A DNA stretch of 64,000 bases from Candidatus Dormiibacterota bacterium (GTDB lineage: Bacteria; Acidobacteriota; Polarisedimenticolia; Gp22-AA2), in contig DASQAT010000001.1 of the NCBI GenBank assembly GCA_035635555.1, forward strand, positions 1 to 64,000, given 5' to 3'. Shown here piece by piece: positions 16,669-26,318 of the stretch (the first letter of the stretch is position 1; each line of letters starts with the position of its first letter). Under the pieces are notes generated by a model. The model saw only the letters and a list, made by a program, of their open reading frames with translations. It had not been told where the DNA came from and ran no database searches. The position numbers were made by a program, and so were the translations under genes.

Positions 16669-17834
16669 TCCAGCAGCCTTTCGCAGCGCTGATACGGCAC
16701 CAGGTCCTTGAAGCCTGATGCCCCGACGACCACCTGGTCGCCGAGCTTGACGCCGTCCCGCCCACCGACCTCTCCGCAGTACAGCTCCGCGACGAGGACC
16801 ATGTTCTCCTGCAGGACGCGCTCGCCGTTCGGCTGCGGATCGCCCGGGTAGGCGACGCTCGGGCTCTCCTCCTCCAGTCCGATGCCGTGGATCATGACTT
16901 CGTAGCGCTGTGGCATGAACTTCGCCGGCAGGCGCGGCGCCCGGTCCGCGAGGTCACGGCAGGTGATGCCCGGGCGGATCAGCGCCCGCAGAGCCGTGAG
17001 CCAGTCGTGCGCGATCCTGTACACCTCCCGCTGGGCGGGCGTCGGCCGGACGTCGCCGCACAGGAACGCGCGCGACACGCAGAAAAAATACCCTTCGATC
17101 CCCACAGCGTCGGTGTCGACGTAGACCAGGTCACCCGGTTCGAGGACGCGCGCGGTGGCCTCGGCGCGCCAGGGGTTGGTGTTCGGGCCCGAACAGACGG
17201 TGCTGGTGGCGAGGTGCTCTCCGCCGCGCCGCAGCAGGGTGTCGGCCAGGACGGCCAGAAGCTCCCGCTCGCGCACGCCCGGGGAGACGGCGCGCTCGAA
17301 GTCGGCGAGCATCTCCATCAGGATGGCGCCGTTCAGCTCGAGCAGCGCAATCTCTTCGGCCGTCTTGATTTCGCGTGCGGCGATCGTGACCGGCGCCGAG
17401 TCGACGATTGCGATCCCCTCCCGCTGCAGGGCCAGGTATCCGGGCGTCCCGAGCCGGTCGACGGCGAGGGGGCGCCCCCCGACACCGATCTCGCTGAGCG
17501 CCGCCGCGGTTTCGCGCGCGAAGGTCCGGGCGTGGGCCTCGGTGTCGTCGTAGAACTCCCAGGCGTGCATCGGGCGGACGTCGGACTCGAGGCCGCGGAA
17601 CAGGTGCATCGAATTCGGGTGCTCGTAGAGGATCGGCCGCCCCTCGGCCGGGACGAGAGCACAGCGGACGAAGGTCGTGTTGCTCCAGATCGGCATCGCG
17701 GAGGCGCCGGTCGCGTAGCGGACGTTCGGCTCGTTGAACAGCAGGCAGGCATCGATGTCCCGGGCGCGCAGCGCGGCCTGCAGCCGCGCGAGGCGTCCGG
17801 TCCTGAGGCGGGCGGCGTCGACTGGATCCGGCAT
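16665..17834 (-). CDS. M24 (aminopeptidase P/creatinase-like) homologue with altered metal site
   Basis: A 389-residue protein with the two-domain layout of the M24B/creatinase family: an N-terminal creatinase-like domain (about 10-150) and a pita-bread domain (about 155-389). The closest pattern is that of ectoine-hydrolase-like members (VYVDTDAVGIEGYFF, MIHGIGLEEES, GEVGGRDGVKL). Two of the five usual metal ligands look substituted: Cys252 in FFCVSR where an Asp is expected, and Gly in KLGDQ where a Glu is expected. The remaining sites keep the His and one Glu. It may hydrolyse a C-N bond without a dinuclear metal, as creatinase does, or may be inactive. The ATG at 17832-17834 was chosen; the upstream extension lacks family similarity. 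Confidence 0.75.
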   Translation of the reverse strand: MPDPVDAARLRTGRLARLQAALRARDIDACLLFNEPNVRYATGASAMPIWSNTTFVRCALVPAEGRPILYEHPNSMHLFRGLESDVRPMHAWEFYDDTEAHARTFARETAAALSEIGVGGRPLAVDRLGTPGYLALQREGIAIVDSAPVTIAAREIKTAEEIALLELNGAILMEMLADFERAVSPGVRERELLAVLADTLLRRGGEHLATSTVCSGPNTNPWRAEATARVLEPGDLVYVDTDAVGIEGYFFCVSRAFLCGDVRPTPAQREVYRIAHDWLTALRALIRPGITCRDLADRAPRLPAKFMPQRYEVMIHGIGLEEESPSVAYPGDPQPNGERVLQENMVLVAELYCGEVGGRDGVKLGDQVVVGASGFKDLVPYQRCERLLD

Positions 17835-17904
17835 CGGATACAGTATGCTCGGTTCCCGGGATTGTGCGCGCGACATTCCACGGAACGAAACGGGAGGTGA
17901 TTCG

Positions 17905-19920
17905 ATGAAACGCGCCGTGTCCCTGGGGGCTCTCCTCCTTCTGACGATGGTCGCGGCGGCCGGGGCCGGGACCCGCCCCCTGAAGCCCGCCGACATCTTC
18001 AACCTCAAGGAGGTCTCCGATCCCAAGGTCAGCCCCGACGGACGCTCCGTCGCCTACGAGGTCACGTCCCTGGACGCCGATCGGGACGAGAGCGACACCG
18101 ACATCTGGATGGCGCCCCTCGCGGGCGGGGAGGCGATCCGGCTGACGGCGAGCCCGTACTCGGAGACGAGCCCGCGCTTCAGCCCCGACGGGCGCTACCT
18201 CGCCTTCCTGTCGGACCGGGACGGGACCTGGACCCAGGTCTGGCTCATGGACCGGCGCGGCGGCGAGGCGGTCCGGCTCACGGATTACAAGGCCAACGTG
18301 TCGGCGCTCGCCTGGTCGCCGGACGGCGGCCGCCTGGCGCTCATCGTCAAGGATGTCGATCGCGACGATCCCGAGACGGCGGGCGACAAGGGTGGCGCGG
18401 CTCCCGGGGACAAGGAGAAGCCGCCCAAGCCGATCGTGATCCGTCGGCTGAAGTTCAAGAGGGACGGCGAGGGTTACCTGACGGACCTCCGCCACCACGT
18501 CCACGTCTTCGACGTCGCGACCAGGAAGAGCATCGCCGTCACCACCGGTCCCTACGACGACGGCGAGCCGGCGTGGTCTCCGGACGGCCGCTCGATCGCC
18601 TTCACCAGCAACCGGACCCCCGATCCGGACAGCAACGAGAACACCGACATCTTCCTGGTGGAGGCGAAGGCGGGCGCGGTCCCGCGCCGGCTGACGACGT
18701 CGCCGGGAACGGACGGCGCCCCGGTGTTCAGCCCGGACGGCCGCGCGATCGCTTTCGTGGCCGGCGGCGACCCGAAGGACATCTGGTACGGCACCCTCGA
18801 TCTGGGCCTGGTCCCCGTCGGCGGCGGCCCCGAGACGAACGTCACCCGCACGCTCGATCGCGTCGTCGCCGCGCCGCTCTTTTCTCCGGATGGAAGATCG
18901 ATCCTGTTCATGGTGGAGGAGGGAGGGAACAGCCATCTCGCCCGCGTTCCCGCGGGCGGCGGCCCCGTCGAGCGCGTCGTGGACGGCGAGCTGGACGTCC
19001 AGGCGTTCGACGTGGGAAAGGGAGGGGAGATCGCCGTCCTCTCGAGCCGGCCCGACCAGCCGTCCGAAGTCTCGGCCCTGGCAGGCGGCGCCCTGCGGCG
19101 GGTCAGTCACGTGAACGACGCCTTCCTGAAGGGGATTGCCCTCGGACCGGTGGAGCGCTTCAAGGCGAAGAGCCGCGACGGAACGATGGTCGACGGTTTC
19201 CTGGTGCGGCCGCCCGGCGCCCCGGCGCGGGCCAGGCTCCCCTCGGTCCTCCTCATCCACGGCGGGCCGAACGGCCAGTATTCCACCGCCTTCGACGAAG
19301 AGTGGCAGATGCTCGCGGCCCGGGGCTACGCCGTCGTCGGCGCGAACCCGCGCGGCTCGACCGGCTACGGGCGGGCGTTCAGCCGCGCCATCTTCGCCGA
19401 CTGGGGGAACAAGGACTACGACGACATCATGGCGGCGATCGATCACGTCGTGGCGACGGGCGCCGCCGACGCGGACCGGCTGGGGGTCGGCGGCTGGAGC
19501 TATGGCGGAATGCTCACCGACGTCGTGATCACGAAGACGACCCGCTTCAAGGCGGCGGTCGCCGGCGCCGGCGAGGCGAACGGCTTCGCGAACTACGGGG
19601 TCGACGAGTACGTGTACGCCTGGGAGATGGAGGCGGGTCTTCCGTGGAAGAACGTGCAGACCTGGATGCGTCTGTCTCCGTGGTTCCAGATCGACAAGGT
19701 GAAGACTCCCACTCTGTTCCTGGGAGGCAACGAGGACCACAACGTGCCGATCGTGAACTCGGAGCAGATGTACGAGTCGCTGCGGCGGCTCGGGGTCGAG
19801 ACCGAGCTGGTCGTCTATCCCGACGAGTTCCACGACATCACGCGGCCGAGCTTCCAGAAGGACGTCCTCGAGCGTTACATCGCCTGGTACGACAAGCATC
19901 TCAAGGGAGCCGCCCGATGA
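17905..19920 (+). CDS. S9 family serine peptidase (prolyl oligopeptidase/acylaminoacyl peptidase type)
   Basis: A 671-residue secreted peptidase. A signal peptide (about 1-22) is followed by a beta-propeller made of WD40-like PD40 repeats (KVSPDGRSVAYE, RFSPDGRYLAFLSD, AWSPDGGRLAL and others) to about residue 400. A C-terminal alpha/beta-hydrolase domain carries Ser532 in GGWSYGGM, Asp611 in GGNEDHNVP and His643 in EFHDI. It should release peptides from oligopeptides in the periplasm. GGGAGGTGA precedes the ATG at 17905. Its TGA overlaps the ATG of the M14 carboxypeptidase (ATGA), so the two form a peptide-degradation operon. Confidence 0.92.
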   Translation: MKRAVSLGALLLLTMVAAAGAGTRPLKPADIFNLKEVSDPKVSPDGRSVAYEVTSLDADRDESDTDIWMAPLAGGEAIRLTASPYSETSPRFSPDGRYLAFLSDRDGTWTQVWLMDRRGGEAVRLTDYKANVSALAWSPDGGRLALIVKDVDRDDPETAGDKGGAAPGDKEKPPKPIVIRRLKFKRDGEGYLTDLRHHVHVFDVATRKSIAVTTGPYDDGEPAWSPDGRSIAFTSNRTPDPDSNENTDIFLVEAKAGAVPRRLTTSPGTDGAPVFSPDGRAIAFVAGGDPKDIWYGTLDLGLVPVGGGPETNVTRTLDRVVAAPLFSPDGRSILFMVEEGGNSHLARVPAGGGPVERVVDGELDVQAFDVGKGGEIAVLSSRPDQPSEVSALAGGALRRVSHVNDAFLKGIALGPVERFKAKSRDGTMVDGFLVRPPGAPARARLPSVLLIHGGPNGQYSTAFDEEWQMLAARGYAVVGANPRGSTGYGRAFSRAIFADWGNKDYDDIMAAIDHVVATGAADADRLGVGGWSYGGMLTDVVITKTTRFKAAVAGAGEANGFANYGVDEYVYAWEMEAGLPWKNVQTWMRLSPWFQIDKVKTPTLFLGGNEDHNVPIVNSEQMYESLRRLGVETELVVYPDEFHDITRPSFQKDVLERYIAWYDKHLKGAAR

Positions 19921-22682
19921 ATCGCGCCGTTCGCCTTTCGATCCTCGCCCTGGCCCTCGCCTGCGCCGCCGCGGCGGCGCGAACCGCGGGCCCCTCCGAC
20001 CCGGACACCCCCGAGCCGGGCTCGGTGGAGGGGATCGCCCGCTTCACGACGGAGCCGCGCTTCCTGAGCCCGTGGGTGGCGTACGTGCCCGCGTCGGACA
20101 CCGTCCCGTCCCCCACGAAGCGGCTCGGCCACCTGGTCGGCGCCCCCGGGGAGCTGACGCACGCCGGGGCGATCCAGGCGTACGTGCGGGCGCTGGCGGC
20201 GGCGTCCCCCCGCGTGCATGTCGAGACGATCGGCCGGACGGAGGAGGGACGCGACATCGTCCTGGTCGCGATCGCGGACGAGGCCGGTATCCGCGATCTG
20301 GCGCGGCTCAAGGGGGCGACGGCCGCCCTCGCCGACCCGCGCCGCACCAGCCCCGAGCAGGCCGAGACGATCATCGCCACGGCGCGGCCGATCTACTACT
20401 TCAACTGCGGCCTGCACGCCGACGAGACCGGCAGCGGCGAGATGTGCATGGAGCTCGCCTACCGGCTCGCCGTCTCGGAGCAGCCGATGATCCGCGGCAT
20501 TCGCGAGCGGGTGCTGGTGCTCATCAACCCGATCGCCGAGCCGGACGGCCGCGACAAGGTCGCCGACTGGTTCTACCGTTACCTCAAGGGAAAGACGGAT
20601 TTCGACGCGCTGCCGCGCATGTCCCCGCCGTACTGGAACCGCTACGTGTACGTGGACATCAACCGCGACGCGCACCAGAAGGCATTCGCGGTGACGCGCG
20701 CCGTGCACGACATGTTCTTCGACTACCACCCGACGGTGGTGCACGACCTGCACGAGTCGATAGCACTGCTGCAGACCTGGAACGGCACCGGCCCGTACAA
20801 CCCGCACCTCGATCCGATCGTCACCAGCCAGTTCATGGAGATGAGCCTGCACGAGGTCACGGCGCTGACGGCGATGGGGATGCCCGGAGTGTGGACCTGG
20901 AACTTCGGCGAGAACTTCGGCCTGCACTATCTCGACTCCGTGGCCATGAACCACAACAGCATCGGGCGAGGCTACGAGACCTTCGGGAACACCACGCCCG
21001 AGACGACGTCACGCAGCATCGCGGGGGGCGGCGGCGAGCAGGAGGACTACCTGAGCGTCGAGTGGTACCGGCCGGTGCCCCCGCCGCAGAGCTTCCGCTG
21101 GTCGATGCGCGACAACGTGAACTACCAGGAGACCGGCGCCCTGACGATCCTCGACTGGAGCGCCCGCCACGCCGAGGAGATGCTGAGGAACTTCTACCGC
21201 ACCGGCTACAACTCCTGGCACAAGGGGGTCGCCGAGAAACCCTGCGCCTTCGTCATCCCCGAGGACCAGGCCGACCGGCTGCGCGTGGCCGCGATGATCA
21301 ACCGTCTCCGGGACCAGCACATCGAGGTGGGCCGCCTGACGTCCGATCTGAGCGTGGCCGAGGGGACCTTCCCGCGGGGGTCGTTCATCGTGAGGCTCGA
21401 CCAGCCGTATCGCAACTACGCGGTCGATCTCCTCGAGCCGCAGCGCTTCCCCGCGGAGGCCGAGAACATCCCGTACGACGACGTGTCCTGGGCCTTCCCC
21501 GTCGGGTTCGGGGTGACGACGGCGCGCATCGACGACGAGCGCGCGCGGACCGCGCCCCTGGAGCCGCTGCGATCCGACGTCGTGCCGGGCGGCCGGGTCG
21601 CCGGCGACGGGACCGTCTTCCTGCTGCGCGACACCGGGCAGGAGGCGCTCCTGGCGGCGCGCGCGCGGCTCGCGTCGTTCAAGGTCGAGATCGCCGAGAA
21701 GGCGTTCCGCAGCGGCGGTCAGGACTACCCGGCCGGCTCGTGGATCGTGCCGCGCCGGGACGGTCTGCGCGCGGCGCTCGACGCCGCGAGCCGCGACCTG
21801 GCGCTCGATTTCCGCGGCGCGCCGGGCCTCCCCGACGTCCCCCGCCACGAGACGACGCTGCCGCGGCTGGGCCTGTGGGTGCCGTGGGCCGACACCGACT
21901 ACATGGGATGGATCAGGCTCACGCTCGATCGCGAGAAGATCCCCTACGCCTACCTGCGCGACGAGGACGTGCGGGCCGGCGGGCTCAAGGACAAAGTCGA
22001 CGTGATCGTCTACGGCCCCTTCTGCCGCCTCGAGCTGCAAGGTCAGATCCACGGTATCGCGCCGACCGCGGGGCCGATGCCGTTCAGCAAGACGCCCGAA
22101 TACCCGAGCCTCGGTCTGCCGGTCTCCTCGGAGGACATCACCGGCGGGCCCGGATACGTCGGGCTGGAGTCGATCCGGCGCTTCGTGGAGGAAGGGGGCA
22201 TCCTCCTGACTCTGGGGAGCGGCTCGGCTCTCGCCCTCGAGGGGGGTCTCGTCCGCGGCGTGCGGCGCGCCCCGGAGGGAAGAGTGTTCACCCCGGGGAG
22301 CGAGCTGCGCCTCAGTTTCGACCGGCCCGATCACCCGATCTCATACGGCTACGGCGGCGAGACCACGGTCTTCCGCAACGACGAGCACGTCTACAACCTG
22401 CCGCTGCGCTGGGACACCATGGCCTACTGCACGTCCTGCCTGGAGGGGCCGGTCGACCGGCGCCCGGTGGTCGCGACCTGGGGGGGCGCCGGCCCGATGG
22501 TCGTCAGCGGCGGCATGCGCGGCGAGTCCGATCTGAAGGGACGACCCGCGGTGCTCGACCTGCCGATCGGCCGCGGTCACGTCGTCGCCTACAATTTCAG
22601 CCCGATCCACCGCGACATGAACCGCTCGGATTACCGTCTGCTCTGGAACGCCGTCCTCAACTGGAGCGCGTTGCCCCGCTGA
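19917..22682 (+). CDS. M14 family zinc carboxypeptidase, secreted
   Basis: A 921-residue protein with a signal peptide (about 1-22). The M14 domain runs from about 60 to 350. Zinc ligands are His167 and Glu170 in LHADETGSGE, plus a later His in VHDLHES (276 or 279). The stretches NPIAEPDGRDKVADW and VYVDINRDAHQ are typical of large M14 members of environmental bacteria. The long C-terminal half (about 400-921) has mixed alpha/beta composition, including a segment near 735-860 resembling a glutamine-amidotransferase-like fold, and no function I can assign. It is translationally coupled to the S9 peptidase. It ends at the first inverted-repeat element. Confidence 0.88.
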   Translation: MNRAVRLSILALALACAAAAARTAGPSDPDTPEPGSVEGIARFTTEPRFLSPWVAYVPASDTVPSPTKRLGHLVGAPGELTHAGAIQAYVRALAAASPRVHVETIGRTEEGRDIVLVAIADEAGIRDLARLKGATAALADPRRTSPEQAETIIATARPIYYFNCGLHADETGSGEMCMELAYRLAVSEQPMIRGIRERVLVLINPIAEPDGRDKVADWFYRYLKGKTDFDALPRMSPPYWNRYVYVDINRDAHQKAFAVTRAVHDMFFDYHPTVVHDLHESIALLQTWNGTGPYNPHLDPIVTSQFMEMSLHEVTALTAMGMPGVWTWNFGENFGLHYLDSVAMNHNSIGRGYETFGNTTPETTSRSIAGGGGEQEDYLSVEWYRPVPPPQSFRWSMRDNVNYQETGALTILDWSARHAEEMLRNFYRTGYNSWHKGVAEKPCAFVIPEDQADRLRVAAMINRLRDQHIEVGRLTSDLSVAEGTFPRGSFIVRLDQPYRNYAVDLLEPQRFPAEAENIPYDDVSWAFPVGFGVTTARIDDERARTAPLEPLRSDVVPGGRVAGDGTVFLLRDTGQEALLAARARLASFKVEIAEKAFRSGGQDYPAGSWIVPRRDGLRAALDAASRDLALDFRGAPGLPDVPRHETTLPRLGLWVPWADTDYMGWIRLTLDREKIPYAYLRDEDVRAGGLKDKVDVIVYGPFCRLELQGQIHGIAPTAGPMPFSKTPEYPSLGLPVSSEDITGGPGYVGLESIRRFVEEGGILLTLGSGSALALEGGLVRGVRRAPEGRVFTPGSELRLSFDRPDHPISYGYGGETTVFRNDEHVYNLPLRWDTMAYCTSCLEGPVDRRPVVATWGGAGPMVVSGGMRGESDLKGRPAVLDLPIGRGHVVAYNFSPIHRDMNRSDYRLLWNAVLNWSALPR

Positions 22683-22687
22683 GGGGA

Positions 22688-22852
22688 GGCGGGCGGGGGC
22701 AGGCCAGGGGGGCGGGGCACGGGTCCGGCCTCGCTGATCGCGAGGCCTCCCCTCTCTTCGGCCTTCGCCGCCCACCGCGCTGTGAAACGCGCGGCGGGGC
22801 CCCGGCTCAGGCTCTCAGAAGGCCCCGCCCCCCTGGCCTGCCCCCGCCCGCC
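22688..22852. repeat. Foldback element copy 1 (multi-branched hairpin)
   Basis: A 165-base element bounded by perfect 31-base inverted arms (22688-22718 and 22822-22852). The 103-base core holds hairpin GGCCTCGC/GCGAGGCC (22727-22747). It also holds a second stem, 22761-22770 with 22803-22812 (seven pairs around a three-base internal loop). It begins six bases after the M14 gene's stop. The core reappears in opposite orientation in copy 2. Confidence 0.8.
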
Positions 22853-22966
22853 CCGCACCACGGCGAGTGCTTGAAACTAAAAAACAAATGTGTTCTGCCG
22901 TCTTCGAGGACGCGGGACGGCATCGGTGATGACGGGGTCTCGTGGTCGGCGTCGTCTCCGCGGTGC

Positions 22967-23127
22967 GGGGCGGGCCCGCAAGGGGGGCGCGGGGCCTTCT
23001 GAGACCTCGCGACGGGGCCCCGCCGCGCGCTTCACAGCGCGGTGGGCGTCGCGAGGCGAAGAGAGGGGAGGCCTCGCGAACAGCGAGGCCGGACCCGTGC
23101 CCCGCGCCCCCCTTGCGGGTCCGCCCC
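22967..23127. repeat. Foldback element copy 2, inverted core
   Basis: About 160 bases, with inverted arms of about 28 bases and one mismatch (22967-22995 with 23099-23127). The 103-base core (22996-23098) is the reverse complement of the copy 1 core with scattered changes. Hairpin GGCCTCGC/GCGAGGCC recurs at 23070-23090. The second stem is a perfect ten-base pair, 23005-23014 with 23047-23056. The arm sequence differs from copy 1 yet is still self-complementary. Confidence 0.75.
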
Positions 23128-23135
23128 CGGCGGCC

Positions 23136-26100
23136 TCAGCGCGTGGCCGTAGCCTCCGGGACGACGATGTCGCCGAGGTTCAGCTCGCGCCCCTTCCGCC
23201 CGAGCGCCGCGAGGTCGCCTGCGACCAGCGCCTTCCATTCGGCCTCCAGGCCGTCCAGCTCGCGCACCTGGTCGGTGAAGACGTCGCGCTCTCCCTTCGT
23301 CGGCGCGCCCGTGCCGTCGACGGCGAAGCTGAGCAGCGGGCTCAGGCGCGCGTACAGTCTCGCGCCCTTCGCCAGGATGTCGTACTCCACCTCGGCCTTC
23401 GGCTGGTGGATCTTCTCCTCGAGGGCGTCGCACTTCGACACCAGGTCCTTGGCGGCCTTCGTCCAGTCCGCGGCGCGCGCGCTCCCCTCCAGGGCCTCGC
23501 CGCGCAGCGCCACCTGCTCGCGCACGGAACGGATCTGCGCGACCAGCAGCGCAAGTCTCGTGACCTGCGCCTGGACCTTCTTCGCGAAGGCCACCTGCTC
23601 GTCGATGTCGGGCTTGGGAACGCTGAGCCGGGGATCGTTGCGCACCTCGAGCGGGGCGGTGACCGTCTTCCCGTCGACGGTGAGCCGCACGGTGTAGGTC
23701 CCCGGAACGGCGCGCGGGGCGGCTTTCGGGTTCCCCTCGGTCTTCGCCTTCTTGATCACCGTGGCGCTGTCGTACTCGAGGTTCCACACGGCGCGCTGCA
23801 CGCCGGCGTCGGTCGACAGGGCCGCCTTCTCCGGGGGATGGCCGGGACCGTCGGGGTCGTCCTCCTCGAAATCGGGCGGTTCCTTCTTGCTCGACAGCTT
23901 GCGCACGACGGCGCCGCCCGCGTCGACGATCTCCATCGTGACCTCCCCGTCGATCTTCTTCTTGAGGAAGTAGCTGATTGCGGCGCCGTGCGGGGGGTTC
24001 TCGCCGGGCCCCTCGCCGTGGAACGACGAGCGGTACTCCCAGCGGACCGCGGGCCGCGGCGGGAAGAGGTGCACGGCGCTTCCCGCGATCTGGCTGGACC
24101 ATTCGCGGATCGGCGTCAGGTCGTCGAGAATCCACATCGACCTGCCGTGCGTCGCGAGGACGAGATCGTCCTCCTTGACGACGAGATCGTGCACCGCGAC
24201 CGTCGGCAGGTTCAGGCCGAGGACCTGCCAGGTGGCCCCGTCGTCCCGCGAGAACGAGACGCCCCTCTCCGTGCCGACGTACAGGAGCCCCTTGCGCTTC
24301 GGGTCCTCGCGCACCGCGTGCAGGTAGACGTCCTGAGGGAGCTTCGCCGCCAGGCTCTTCCAGGTCCTGCCGTAGTCGGTCGTCTTCCAGATGTACGGAT
24401 GCGTGTCGTCCATCCGGTGCGCATCCACCGTGACGTAGGCGGTGGCGGCGTCGAAGGGGGACGGCTCGATGGAGCTCACCGTGCCCCAATCCGGAATCCC
24501 TTTGATGTTCGCCGTCAGGTTCGTCCAGTCGACGCCGCCGTTGCGGGTGACGTGCACCAGGCCGTCGTCGCTGCCGACCCAGATGAGCCCCTTCTCCTTC
24601 TGCGACTCGGCGACCGCGAAGATCGTGTCGTACCACTCGACCCCCGTGTTGTCCCCGGTGATCGGCCCGCCCGACCACTTCTGCTTCGTCTTGTCGTTGC
24701 GCGTCAGGTCGGGGCTGATGGCCTTCCAGGTCTGGCCTCCGTCCTCCGTCCGGAACAGCACGTTGGCGGCGTGGTAGACGACCTTCGAATCGTGCGGCGA
24801 GACGTGGATGGGGGCGGTCCACTGGAAGCGATAGCGATTGTCCTCGGCGCCGTGGCCCGACCAGTTCTCGGGATAGGCCGAGACGTTGCGCGCCGTGCCG
24901 GTGCGGTGGTCGTAGCGCGTGATGATGCCGAAGTACTCCCCCGCCCAAACGACGTTCGGATCGGACGGATCGGGCGCCGTGAACCCGGCCTCACCGCCGC
25001 CGACGTCGTAGCAATCGGCGTTGGCGATGCCGTCCGACGACAGGCTGTCGCTCGGACAGGAGGCGGTTCCGAGGTCCTGCATCGCCCCCGACACGCGGTA
25101 CGGCACGGAGGTGTCCGCGGCCACGTGGTAGAACTGCCCGAGAGGCAGGGCGGGCGCCGTCCAGGTCTCCCCGCGGTCCCAGGACAGGTCCACGCCGCCG
25201 TCGTTCCCGCCGATGATCCGCTTGGGGTCCTTCGGATCGATCCAGAGGTCGTGGTGGTCGCCATGGTGCGCCCCCTTCACCTTCTTGATCGTCTTGCCGC
25301 CGTCGAGCGTGCGGAGCATCGGCACCTGCGGGAACCAGACCACGTCCGCGTTCGCGGGATCGACGGTGAGCGTCGTGTAGTACCAGGCGCGCTGCCTCAG
25401 GGCGTGGTGCCCGCTCACGAGGTCCCAGGACCCGCCGCCGTCGTCGGAGCGGAACAGCCCCCCCTTCTCCGCCTCGATCAAGGCGTACACGCGGCGACCG
25501 TCGGAGGGGGCGACCGCGCAGCCGACCTTCCCCCAGATCCCTTCCGGCAGGCCGTGCCCGGTGAGCTGCTTCCAGCTGTCGCCGCCGTCGCGCGACACGT
25601 ACAGACCGCTGCCCGGGCCGCCGCTGGTCATCTGCCACGGGCGCCGGCGCGCCTGCCACAGGCCGGCGAACAGGACGTTCGGGTTCGAGGGGTCGAGACA
25701 GACGCTCGAGGCCCCCGTGTCCGCGTCCTTCTTGAGCACCTGCTGCCAGGTCTTTCCTCCGTCCCGAGTGCGGTACACGCCCCGCTCGGGATTGGGACCG
25801 AAGGCGTGGCCAAGGACCGCCGCGAAGGCGACGTCCGGGTCCTGCGGGTGGACGACCATCGTGCCGATCTGCCCCTCCTGTTTCCAGACGTGCGACCAGG
25901 TCTTCCCCCCGTCGGTCGACTTGTAGATGCCGTGTCCTGCGGCGACGTTGCCGCGGATGTTCGCCTCCCCCGCGCCGACATAAAGGACGGCGGGGTTCGA
26001 GGCCGCCACGGCGATCGAGCCGATGGAGGCGTCGTCCTGGTCGTCGAAGACCGACTTCCACTCGAGTCCGCCGTCGTCCGACTTCCAGACTCCTCCCGAG

Positions 26101-26318
26101 GCGGACGCCGCGTAGTAGACGAGGGGGTTGCCGGCGACCCCCGCGACCCGCGCCACCCGGCCGCCTGCCGCGGGGCCGACGAGCCTGAATTTCAGGCCCT
26201 TGAGCTCCTCCGGTCCTTTCGAGGGCTTGTCGGGCTCGTCGGCTGCGAAGGCGAGGGGGGCCGCGACGAGCAGGGTACAGAGCAGGGTGACGCCGACGCG
26301 AATCGGATGACGGGGCAT
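23136..26318 (-). CDS. Secreted sortilin/VPS10-type BNR-repeat beta-propeller protein
   Basis: A 1060-residue protein with a signal peptide (about 1-25, LLCTLLVAAPLAFA). Residues about 35-720 are a double propeller with many BNR/Asp-box motifs (SDDGGLEWKSVF, STDGGKTWSHVW, TRDGGKTWQQVL, SRDGGDSWKQL), like VPS10/sortilin and exo-sialidase-type families. The C-terminal part has a beta-sandwich (about 790-910) and a coiled-coil-like helical segment (about 920-1040). Such proteins are multi-copy in Acidobacteria-like genomes and are often annotated as glycosyl hydrolases, without proof. No catalytic residues can be assigned. GAGAGGAGAG precedes the ATG at 26316-26318. Confidence 0.85.
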   Translation of the reverse strand: MPRHPIRVGVTLLCTLLVAAPLAFAADEPDKPSKGPEELKGLKFRLVGPAAGGRVARVAGVAGNPLVYYAASASGGVWKSDDGGLEWKSVFDDQDDASIGSIAVAASNPAVLYVGAGEANIRGNVAAGHGIYKSTDGGKTWSHVWKQEGQIGTMVVHPQDPDVAFAAVLGHAFGPNPERGVYRTRDGGKTWQQVLKKDADTGASSVCLDPSNPNVLFAGLWQARRRPWQMTSGGPGSGLYVSRDGGDSWKQLTGHGLPEGIWGKVGCAVAPSDGRRVYALIEAEKGGLFRSDDGGGSWDLVSGHHALRQRAWYYTTLTVDPANADVVWFPQVPMLRTLDGGKTIKKVKGAHHGDHHDLWIDPKDPKRIIGGNDGGVDLSWDRGETWTAPALPLGQFYHVAADTSVPYRVSGAMQDLGTASCPSDSLSSDGIANADCYDVGGGEAGFTAPDPSDPNVVWAGEYFGIITRYDHRTGTARNVSAYPENWSGHGAEDNRYRFQWTAPIHVSPHDSKVVYHAANVLFRTEDGGQTWKAISPDLTRNDKTKQKWSGGPITGDNTGVEWYDTIFAVAESQKEKGLIWVGSDDGLVHVTRNGGVDWTNLTANIKGIPDWGTVSSIEPSPFDAATAYVTVDAHRMDDTHPYIWKTTDYGRTWKSLAAKLPQDVYLHAVREDPKRKGLLYVGTERGVSFSRDDGATWQVLGLNLPTVAVHDLVVKEDDLVLATHGRSMWILDDLTPIREWSSQIAGSAVHLFPPRPAVRWEYRSSFHGEGPGENPPHGAAISYFLKKKIDGEVTMEIVDAGGAVVRKLSSKKEPPDFEEDDPDGPGHPPEKAALSTDAGVQRAVWNLEYDSATVIKKAKTEGNPKAAPRAVPGTYTVRLTVDGKTVTAPLEVRNDPRLSVPKPDIDEQVAFAKKVQAQVTRLALLVAQIRSVREQVALRGEALEGSARAADWTKAAKDLVSKCDALEEKIHQPKAEVEYDILAKGARLYARLSPLLSFAVDGTGAPTKGERDVFTDQVRELDGLEAEWKALVAGDLAALGRKGRELNLGDIVVPEATATR

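Larger units (their letters stand above)
22683..23135. other. Convergent intergenic region (453 bases) filled by two foldback elements
   Basis: This lies between the rightward M14 gene and the leftward sortilin-type gene. It holds copy 1, a 114-base spacer (22853-22966) with a short A-rich patch near 22870-22890 unlike its surroundings, and copy 2. I see no coding sequence with motifs or a ribosome site. The elements probably end transcription from both sides, whatever else they do. Confidence 0.7.

Noticed and set aside
22853-22966. A gene in the spacer between the two foldback elements
   Set aside because: Only 114 bases, no ribosome site and no conserved motif.
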